A DNA stretch of 64,000 nt from Archangium lipolyticum. GTDB lineage: Bacteria; Myxococcota; Myxococcia; Myxococcales; Myxococcaceae. The notes under the pieces are model-generated. The model ran no database searches. It was given only the letters and a program-made list of their open reading frames with translations, and had not been told where the DNA came from. The position numbers and the translations under genes were made by a program. Below are positions 58,306 to 64,000 of the stretch, piece by piece; positions within the stretch are counted from its first letter, which is position 1, and every line of letters starts with the position of its first letter. The stretch lies in NCBI RefSeq assembly GCF_024623785.1, contig NZ_JANKBZ010000010.1:290220-354219 (forward strand), in the 5' to 3' direction.

Positions 58306-59376
58306 TTAGGGCTTGCGCGCCTCGATGAGGCTCACGCCGCTCGGGGAGGGAGTGATGCGCTCCAGCGCCCAGCCGGTGCTGGTGAGCAGCGCCTCGTACT
58401 CGCGGGCCGTGCGCTCGCGTCCATCCGAGACCACGAACATGTTGAGGTCGATGAGGGCCGTGCGCGAAGGCTCCCCGTCCGGCATCACCATCTCCACCAC
58501 GATCAGCCGGGCTCCCGGCGGTGCGGCGCGATGAATCTGCTGGAGGATGGAGGTGGACGAGTCGTCGTCCCAGTCATGGAGGATGTGCTTGAGGAGGTAG
58601 GCCTCCGCGGTGGGGATGACGGGCTCGAAGAAGCTCCCCGCCACCAGGTCCATCCTCTGGCCCAACCCCTCCGCCTCCACATGGGCCCGGGCTCCGTCGA
58701 TGACGTGCGGTAGATCGAAGAGGATGCCTCGGCAGGAGGGGTGGGCACGGAGCACGGCGGCGAGCAACACGCCCTGGCTCCCCCCCACATCGGCCACGCG
58801 GGCATAGGGTGAGAAGTCGTGGAGGCGTGCCACTTCCGCGGCGACGAAGCTGGAGAAGCTGCCCATCGCACGGTCGAAGTGCGCGGCCTCCTCCGGGTTC
58901 TTCTGGTAGTGCTCCCAGAGGTCGGTCCCCAGCACCTTGCGGGCCGGGGAGTGACCCGTCTGCACGGCAGTGACGAGGTCTCCCCAGGGCAGCCAATGGC
59001 CGGGGGCGGTCTGCATGATGGCCATGTCGCGCATCGACCCGGGCACCTCTGAACGGAGGCAGGCCCCCAGCGGGGTGAGCGTGAACGTGCGGGGAGGCAC
59101 CTGCGTGAAGAGGCCCGCGACCACCCCCGCGCGCATCAGGCGATACAGCCCATCCGGGTGGGCTCCGACCTGCGGCGCCAGCGCCTCGCTCGAGAGAGGA
59201 CCGCTTGCGAGCAGGTCCGCGAGGCGAAGTCGCGCGACCACACCGATGACCTGGGAGATCCAGTAGCTGGTGATGTGCTCCAGGAGCTGCTGCGAGAGAT
59301 TCGGCGGAGGTGTCTGGTCCATGGAGGGCAGGGGGACCATATCTGACTTCGGCAGCGAGCGGAGCGCGGCTCGCAT
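58306..59376 (-). CDS. O-methyltransferase (COMT-like, family 2)
   Basis: A 356-residue SAM-dependent enzyme. The N-terminal helical dimerisation domain has LEHITSYWISQVIGVVARLR and ADLLASGPLSSEALAP. The catalytic domain has VADVGGSQGVLLAAVL (motif I), GILFDLPHVI, and the catalytic base in LLKHILHDWDDD, then LIVVEMVMPDG. Such enzymes methylate phenolic or polyketide hydroxyls in secondary metabolism; no biosynthetic cluster is nearby. GAGGG seven bases upstream supports the first ATG; internal ATGs at 59340 and 59322 lack one. Confidence 0.87.
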   Translation of the reverse strand: MRAALRSLPKSDMVPLPSMDQTPPPNLSQQLLEHITSYWISQVIGVVARLRLADLLASGPLSSEALAPQVGAHPDGLYRLMRAGVVAGLFTQVPPRTFTLTPLGACLRSEVPGSMRDMAIMQTAPGHWLPWGDLVTAVQTGHSPARKVLGTDLWEHYQKNPEEAAHFDRAMGSFSSFVAAEVARLHDFSPYARVADVGGSQGVLLAAVLRAHPSCRGILFDLPHVIDGARAHVEAEGLGQRMDLVAGSFFEPVIPTAEAYLLKHILHDWDDDSSTSILQQIHRAAPPGARLIVVEMVMPDGEPSRTALIDLNMFVVSDGRERTAREYEALLTSTGWALERITPSPSGVSLIEARKP

Positions 59377-59460
59377 TTATTAACCCTCATCAATGCGGGC
59401 GGGGGCGCCCCTCTCCTACTTTCGAGGCCACAACGTCGCTGAACGCTCTGAGCCCTCGAG

Positions 59461-60126
59461 ATGAACACCACCCGCCTTCACTCCCGCGTCCTGGGGATCC
59501 TCTTTCTCCTTCCGTTCTTCGCCTACGGCATCGGCACCGCGCTCGTCACCTCCGTCCTGAAGGATCCGGAGCAGCTGGCTGCGGTGACCGGTCAGAGGAC
59601 GCCGTTCGTCTGGGGTGCGCTGCTGCTCCTGTTGAACTCCCTCACCGTCGTCGGGATTGGCGTGCTGTTCTTTCCGATCCTCCGCGAGCGGAGCTTGAGC
59701 ATCGCCGTCGCGTACGTCTGCACGCGGGTGATGGAGGCGCTGATCCTCATCGTCGGGGTGGTGTTCCTTCTGTCCATCCTGCAGCTCGGAGAATCCGCGC
59801 AGGGGCAGGCGACGCCGGAGCGGGTGACCCTGTTCAATCTTCTCTCGAAGGGGAACTTCTGGGCATACCAGCTCGCGATGATCATCCTGGGGATCGGCAG
59901 CGTGGCGTTCTGCCTGTCGCTGTACCGGTCCCGGCTTCTGCCCTCGTTGCTCCCGCTGGTGGGCGCGGTGGGCTACGGGCTTCTGGCGCTGGGGTCCGTG
60001 CTCGAGCTCTTCGGGCTGCCATGGGGCATCCTCTTCTCCGGGCCCGGGGGCCTGTTCGAGCTGTTCCTCGGCGGCTGGCTCATCGCCAAGGGGTTCCGGA
60101 CGGTCACGCCTTCCGTCGCGACGTAG
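59461..60126 (+). CDS. DUF4386-family membrane protein
   Basis: A 221-residue protein with six membrane helices: VLGILFLLPFFAYGIGTALV, TPFVWGALLLLLNSLTVVGI, VMEALILIVGVVFLLSILQ, AYQLAMIILGIGSVAFCLSL, LPSLLPLVGAVGYGLLALG and FELFLGGWLIAKGF. The order and the 'R-V-M-E' motif between helices fit DUF4386, whose function is not known. Its last 23 bases overlap the convergent Crp-type regulator gene. Confidence 0.85.
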   Translation: MNTTRLHSRVLGILFLLPFFAYGIGTALVTSVLKDPEQLAAVTGQRTPFVWGALLLLLNSLTVVGIGVLFFPILRERSLSIAVAYVCTRVMEALILIVGVVFLLSILQLGESAQGQATPERVTLFNLLSKGNFWAYQLAMIILGIGSVAFCLSLYRSRLLPSLLPLVGAVGYGLLALGSVLELFGLPWGILFSGPGGLFELFLGGWLIAKGFRTVTPSVAT

Positions 60127-60742
60127 CCGGCTTGCCGCGCGTGGCGATGCGCTTTCGGATCCGGCTCAGCGACTCGGGCTTCACGCCGATGTAGCTGGCC
60201 AGCTGGTACTGGGGGATCCGCTGGAAGATGTCCGGCCGCGTCTTCGAGAGCTTGAGGTACCTCTGCTCCGGACCATCGGTGAGATAGGCGGCGAACCGCT
60301 CCTGCTGTTCCGCCAGGACCTTCTGCATCGCCATCCGGGAGATGCTCTCGAAGCGCGGGAAGCGTCGATACAAGTCCTGCTCGCGTTGCTCGGTGCCCAC
60401 CACCACCGTGGTGTCCTCCGCGCAGACCAGGAAGTGATCCGCCGGAGTCTGGTTCATCATACTGTGAACCGAGAGGACCCATTCGCCCTCGGTGAAGAAC
60501 CCGTGGCTCCGCTCTTCACCGTCGACGATGGAGTACTGGCGGACGCAGCCCTTTAGGACGAAGTAGGCCTCGGTGCAGACCTGGCCCGCCATGAGCAGGT
60601 GCGTCCCCTTCGGAAAGGTCTTCACCACCATGCTGTCCAGGATGGCCTGCGCTTCCTCGTCCGACAGATGCGCGATGTGGCGGAAGTAGTCGACGAGCTT
60701 GTGGTTCATGAGGACCTGCGCGATCGGCGGGAGGCCCATCAT
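60104..60742 (-). CDS. Crp/Fnr-family transcriptional regulator
   Basis: A 212-residue protein. The cyclic-nucleotide-binding-like beta roll spans about 20-135 (FPKGTHLLMAGQVCTEAYFV, GCVRQYSIVDGEERSHGFF). The C-terminal HTH reads QRIPQYQLASYIGVKPESLS and RIRKRI. No clear cAMP-binding Arg set or Fnr cysteines are visible, as in many effector-unknown members. The ATG at 60742 gives MMGLPPIAQ; an ATG at 60710 (MNHKLVDYF) with AGGT upstream gives a more typical length of 201. It overlaps the convergent DUF4386 gene. Confidence 0.88.
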   Translation of the reverse strand: MMGLPPIAQVLMNHKLVDYFRHIAHLSDEEAQAILDSMVVKTFPKGTHLLMAGQVCTEAYFVLKGCVRQYSIVDGEERSHGFFTEGEWVLSVHSMMNQTPADHFLVCAEDTTVVVGTEQREQDLYRRFPRFESISRMAMQKVLAEQQERFAAYLTDGPEQRYLKLSKTRPDIFQRIPQYQLASYIGVKPESLSRIRKRIATRGKPATSRRKA

Positions 60743-60810
60743 CCCACCGGGGTGGCCACGGACCAACTGGTGGGGGCGGCGGGACGGGATTCCGAGGGCC
60801 GGTCCTGGAA

Positions 60811-61836
60811 TCAGGCGCCGGTGGTCAACACCATGCGGAAGCGCGCCTCGTTGCGCAGCATCCGGGCGTAGCCTTCCGCGGCCCGCTCGAGCGGCACGGT
60901 CTCGATCCGGGCGCGGATGTCCCGCAGCAGGCTGAAGGACAGCATGTCCTCGGCCTCCACCGGCGTCCCGGTGTTGCTGCCCGCGATCGAGCGCTCGCCG
61001 AACAAGAGGCTCGAGACATCGATCTTGAGGGGCTCCGCTCCGGCGCCGACGATCACCAGCCGGCCCTGGGGCTTCAGGCCGCTCATCAGCGGACCCATGC
61101 TCGCCGGATTGGCGGCGGTGGCGACGATGACGCTCGCCCCACCGAGCCTCTGAAGGGCCTGGGCCGGATCCTCCGCCTCGCTGTCGATGTAGTGGTGGGC
61201 GCCCAGCTCCAGCGCCAGCTTCCGCTTGCCCTGCCCACGCGCGATCGCCGCCGTGCGGAATCCCATGTGCCGGGCGAATTGGACTCCCAGGTGACCGAGT
61301 CCGCCAACGCCCTGGATGGCCACCAGCTCGCCCGGGCGCGCCGACGACTTGCGCAGCGCATTGAACGTCGTGATGCCGGCGCACAGCAGCGGCGCGGCCT
61401 CGGCGGCGCTCAACTCCTCGGGGATCGCCACGAGGCCCTGCGCGGGGGCGAGCATCTGCTCGGCATAGCCGCCGTCATGATGGATGCCGGTCAGGGCCTG
61501 GTTGGCGCAATTGACGAAGTCACCCCGGCGGCACGACTCGCACTCCCCGCAGCGCCCGGACAGGAAGCCCACGCCCACGCGTTGGCCCACCTGCCAGCGC
61601 GCGGAGACCTGCGCGCCCACCGCGGCGATGCGGCCCACCACCTCGTGGCCCGGCACCCGGGGATGGGTGAGTCCCGGGAAGCCGCCTTCCACCGTCAGCG
61701 TGTCGGTGTGGCAGATGCCGCACGCCTCGACCGTGAGGAGGACCTGGCCGGGCCCGGGCGTGAGCCGGGGGCGCTCCACCAACTCCAACTTGCCGCCGCC
61801 AGTGGCCTGGACCGCTCGATAGGTGGCTGCAGACAT
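60811..61836 (-). CDS. Zinc-dependent alcohol dehydrogenase
   Basis: A 341-residue medium-chain dehydrogenase/reductase. CGICHTDTLTVEG holds the catalytic zinc Cys, PGHEVVGRI the His-Glu, and CGECESCRRGDFVNC the four structural zinc cysteines. GVGGLGHLGVQFA is the NAD-binding loop. It resembles AdhP/AdhA-type primary alcohol dehydrogenases. GGAAGGAAG upstream sets the ATG at 61836. It is divergent from a TetR-family gene, with a palindrome between them, and is probably its target. It may detoxify or use aldehydes or alcohols. Confidence 0.93.
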   Translation of the reverse strand: MSAATYRAVQATGGGKLELVERPRLTPGPGQVLLTVEACGICHTDTLTVEGGFPGLTHPRVPGHEVVGRIAAVGAQVSARWQVGQRVGVGFLSGRCGECESCRRGDFVNCANQALTGIHHDGGYAEQMLAPAQGLVAIPEELSAAEAAPLLCAGITTFNALRKSSARPGELVAIQGVGGLGHLGVQFARHMGFRTAAIARGQGKRKLALELGAHHYIDSEAEDPAQALQRLGGASVIVATAANPASMGPLMSGLKPQGRLVIVGAGAEPLKIDVSSLLFGERSIAGSNTGTPVEAEDMLSFSLLRDIRARIETVPLERAAEGYARMLRNEARFRMVLTTGA

Positions 61837-61881
61837 GTGCTTCCTTCCTTTCACCTGGACCGCTTCACGACAATCAGAGTA

Positions 61882-61895
61882 TATGACCGGTCGTA
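61882..61895. promoter_or_regulatory. Candidate TetR operator
   Basis: TATGACCGGTCGTA has a perfect 8-bp centre (GACCGGTC) with symmetric outer TA/TA and one mismatched pair. It lies in the 153-base gap between the divergent alcohol dehydrogenase and TetR genes. Palindromes with this centre are typical for TetR-family repressors. Confidence 0.5.
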
Positions 61896-61989
61896 CAAAT
61901 ACCGGGCGAGCAGCCGAGCGTCAAGCCGATCGATGCGCGTCGGCGGTACGGACAGCGCCTGGTTACAGTGGAAGGGGAGGAGCGAACGC

Positions 61990-62562
61990 GTGGGCAGACC
62001 CAGCATCCGGGAGAAGATCGTGGAGGCGGCCTTGGACCGCTTCCATGCCCTTGGCTACAACGCCTGCGGGGTGCAGGAGATCGTCGAGGCCGCCGGGGCG
62101 CTCAAGGGCTCCTTCTACAATCACTTCAAGTCCAAGGAAGCGATGGCGGTCGAGGCGATTGCCCGGTACAGCGAGCGGGTACGCCTGGAGATGCTGGAGG
62201 ATGAAGCGCGAGATCCCGTCCAGCGCCTGCGCGATCACTTCGAGTTCCTCACGAAGTGGTTCGTCGAGCAGGACTTCGAGCGGGGTTGCCTGGTGGCCAC
62301 GATGGGCAGTGAGCTGTCCAACAGCGCTCCCCTGGTGCGCGAGGCCGCGGAGCAGGCGTTGGCCCGGTGGTGTGAGCTCGTGGAGAAGATCATGCGGGAG
62401 GCCGCGCGAGACGGGCGGCTCGCCCGGGAGTTGGAGCCCGCACGGGCCGCGCGCTTTCTCGTGAATGCCTGGGAGGGGGCGGTTCTGCGGATGAAGATCG
62501 TCAAGAACCGCGAGCCCCTGGACGACTTCTTCGAGGTCGTCTTCCGCTCGATTCTTCACTGA
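61990..62562 (+). CDS. TetR/AcrR-family regulator
   Basis: A 190-residue repressor. The N-terminal HTH is IREKIVEAALDRFHALGYNA, VQEIVEAAGALKGSFYNHF and KSKEAMAVEAI. The C-terminal ligand domain (FERGCLVATMGSELS onwards) fits the group often tied to NAD-dependent dehydrogenases and electrophile sensing. The GTG start (VGRPSIREK) has GGGGAGGAG about seven bases upstream. It is divergent from the alcohol dehydrogenase, so autoregulation and control of adh are likely. Confidence 0.9.
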   Translation: MGRPSIREKIVEAALDRFHALGYNACGVQEIVEAAGALKGSFYNHFKSKEAMAVEAIARYSERVRLEMLEDEARDPVQRLRDHFEFLTKWFVEQDFERGCLVATMGSELSNSAPLVREAAEQALARWCELVEKIMREAARDGRLARELEPARAARFLVNAWEGAVLRMKIVKNREPLDDFFEVVFRSILH

Positions 62563-62673
62563 CTCCCGGGCCCCCTCTTCGGTCATGTTGGCCCGGAGCC
62601 GGGCGGTCGTGCCACCCCTTGAGCACCAGACTCAGCTGGCCATTAGCGTATCCGTGAAGGGACAGCCCAGAGC

Positions 62674-63414
62674 TCACTCGCCGAGCAGCACGTCCCGCAG
62701 GAGCGCGAACGTCGCCGACGGATCCTGCAGCTGCATGTCGTGGCGCAGATGGGGCAGCCTGCGCACATCCCACCCGAACCCCGTCAGTGCCGTGGCAAGC
62801 GCCTCTGGCAACACGGCCTTGCTGTCCGCGGAGAGCACGACGGTGGAGGGCACGACGGGCCTGGCGGCGACCACCGGGCGGAAAGCGATGTCCCGGAAGA
62901 CGCTCGTCGCCATGCGTTTGTCGAAGCGCGCCGTTGCGTCCGAGATGAGGCGCTGCGTGCGCTCCGGGTAGCCCTTGCGCGCTGCCGCGTTCGAGCGCGC
63001 GGTGAAGAGGGCGGCGACACCGAGTGTCAGGGCCGGAGCTGCCCAGAACAACCGACCCCAGAGCCCGGAGGTCGGCAGGCCCAGCTGGAAGCCTGGATCC
63101 AGGTACACCGCGTGGCCGGGCCGCAACCGCTCCACCGCCGCCGCGAGCACCGCGCCTCCGAGCGAGTGTCCCACGACGACGTCGAGGTCACGCGGGAAGG
63201 TCTCGACGAGATCGTCGGCGAACTCGGCGAGCGTCCACGAGTCCGGCCGCGGACTGCGGCCATGGCCCCGCAGATCGGGCGCGAAAACCGTCACCTCTCC
63301 GGTCGCGCGGAGCTGCTCGATGAACGGCTCCCAGGTGGACGAGTCGACACCGAGCCCATGTACCAGTCCGATGTGGCGGGGGCCGTTGCCCACGATCGTT
63401 GTCTCGAGTTTCAT
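62674..63414 (-). CDS. Alpha/beta hydrolase
   Basis: A 246-residue enzyme. HIGLVHGLGVDSSTW is the oxyanion-hole strand, APDLRGHGRS the typical second motif and VVVGHSLGGAVLAAA the nucleophile elbow with Ser. The acid is likely in STVVLSADSKAVLP, and the base is the His in LPHLRHDMQLQ. There is no signal peptide. The substrate is unknown; the family includes esterases, haloperoxidase-like and C-C hydrolases. It is monocistronic. Confidence 0.88.
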   Translation of the reverse strand: MKLETTIVGNGPRHIGLVHGLGVDSSTWEPFIEQLRATGEVTVFAPDLRGHGRSPRPDSWTLAEFADDLVETFPRDLDVVVGHSLGGAVLAAAVERLRPGHAVYLDPGFQLGLPTSGLWGRLFWAAPALTLGVAALFTARSNAAARKGYPERTQRLISDATARFDKRMATSVFRDIAFRPVVAARPVVPSTVVLSADSKAVLPEALATALTGFGWDVRRLPHLRHDMQLQDPSATFALLRDVLLGE

Positions 63415-63886
63415 GAGGCGAGCCTACCCACCGCGCCGCGGCAAAGACATCCTGAGTGCTCACCCCGGGGTCCGGGAGGGCCTTCGCGCCGCGATTCCAG
63501 GGACTCAGACCGGCGTGGGCGCCACCAGCAGCGAGGTCGGGGCGGTGATGGCCAGGCTCGTGCCGAGCGCCGTCAGCTTGCCGCGCACCGGCGCGCGTGG
63601 TGTTGAGCCCCAAGCCGTCACGGTGCCCCACAAGCCCACGCCCCTTCACCGCGCCACGTGCCCCGTAGCGGCACAGCCGTTCCAGGCCCTGCCTGTCGTT
63701 CGCGTGAAGGTGCGTGTCGGCCTGCGGGGAACGGACGGTTTCGCACTGCCATGTGGTGGAACACAAGAGCCTTGAGCTGGCCCCTGGGGCCACGCTTAGC
63801 ATGCATTCAGGAGAGATTCGGTATGCGCGACCTGATTCGTAGTGGGAGTTTCGCCCAGATAGCCCGCCTGACCCTGAGCCATCCCC
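63415..63886. other. Intergenic region without a supported gene
   Basis: On the minus strand a short frame ending at 63505 reads KLTALGTSLAITAPTSLLVA, which could be a decayed C-terminus, but a stop lies about 45 codons upstream and no start is convincing. No RNA gene or repeat is seen. Confidence 0.45.
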
Positions 63887-64000
63887 TCATATTGGACCGA
63901 AAACTTCCCGGAAAACGGGTTGTTCGGCCAGCAATTCAACGAATCGAGCCATCAAGGGCAGAAGCGTGTCTTCGGGCATCATGGGAATGGCCTGGTAGTA
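63887..64000 (-). CDS. 3' end of an unknown gene (continues past the window)
   Basis: On the minus strand an open frame enters from the right edge and reads YYQAIPMMPEDTLLPLMARF, then VELLAEQPVFREVFGPI, to a TGA at 63887-63889. Codon use is acceptable, with a helical amphipathic pattern. Only 37 codons are visible, too few to name a family. Confidence 0.45.
   Translation of the reverse strand, partial: YYQAIPMMPEDTLLPLMARFVELLAEQPVFREVFGPI

Noticed and set aside
63505..63640. Possible small minus-strand gene ending KLTALGTSLAITAPTSLLVA
   Set aside because: It has no ribosome-binding site, an upstream stop within about 45 codons and no recognisable start; kept only as a remark.
1..64000. CRISPR arrays, rRNA genes and tRNA genes
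   Set aside because: No regularly spaced direct repeats with unique spacers and no tRNA- or rRNA-like sequence were seen on reading; the only regular array (46282-46374) has no spacers and is an IS end.

Overview
The window looks like chromosome of a fruiting myxobacterium of the Cystobacterineae (an Archangium, Cystobacter or Myxococcus relative). This is inferred from the very high GC, the many two-component and chemosensory genes, RpoH-like sigma factors, cysteine-rich and OmpA-type lipoproteins, a probable SitI3-type immunity gene and dense ATGA/GTGA-coupled operons. It is not a database match.

Layout. 1-5793 (minus): TPR lipoprotein, penicillin-binding protein 1A, FG-GAP protein and a peptide-binding protein that runs off the left edge, as a coupled operon. 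6056-11072 (plus): exonuclease III, an acyl-CoA-dehydrogenase-like protein, a GMC oxidoreductase, a glycerophosphodiester phosphodiesterase and an exported protein. 11091-11932: decayed IS3-type transposase and a SitI3-like orphan immunity gene. 11963-16574 (minus): an ABC exporter operon whose two permeases each carry a C-terminal peptidase-like domain, one with its HExxH motif and one without. 16632-26361: signalling and stress genes (YkgJ, CBS, sigma factor, DoxX, NtrC regulator divergent from a histidine kinase, methyltransferase, PAS/GAF histidine kinase). 26586-37125: a small protein, a Pal-like lipoprotein and a Frz-like chemosensory operon (CheW, CheW, MCP, MCP, CheA-receiver, CheB, CheR-TPR). 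37202-39171: a CpoB/YbgF-like lipoprotein overlapping the most notable gene of the window.

That gene, 38050-39171, is an UshA-like exported protein with an in-frame UGA at codon 44 in a CGU motif. Ten bases after the UGA is a perfect 8-bp stem with a GGTCTG loop, the loop and the spacing of the E. coli fdhF SECIS as I recall it. Read with selenocysteine it is one 373-residue selenoprotein; read conventionally it looks like two broken pieces.

39296-43020: L31, an orphan DNA methyltransferase, MsrB and a coupled RbfA-like/RtcB pair. 43263-46374: an island of visibly lower GC with a DUF262/HNH protein and an Mrr-type endonuclease, ending in an IS21 remnant with 23-bp terminal repeats; this is probably an acquired anti-phage or restriction module. 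46507-54960: a decaying accessory region with PPC-type lipoproteins, a membrane protein with a kinase-like N-lobe fragment, phospholipase D, a metzincin protease with four C-terminal repeats, and remnants of an M20 peptidase, a PLP decarboxylase and an SGNH hydrolase. 54967-64000: exported proteins, an M23 endopeptidase, an O-methyltransferase, DUF4386, a Crp regulator, a TetR/alcohol dehydrogenase divergent pair with a candidate operator, an alpha/beta hydrolase and the 3' end of an unknown gene.
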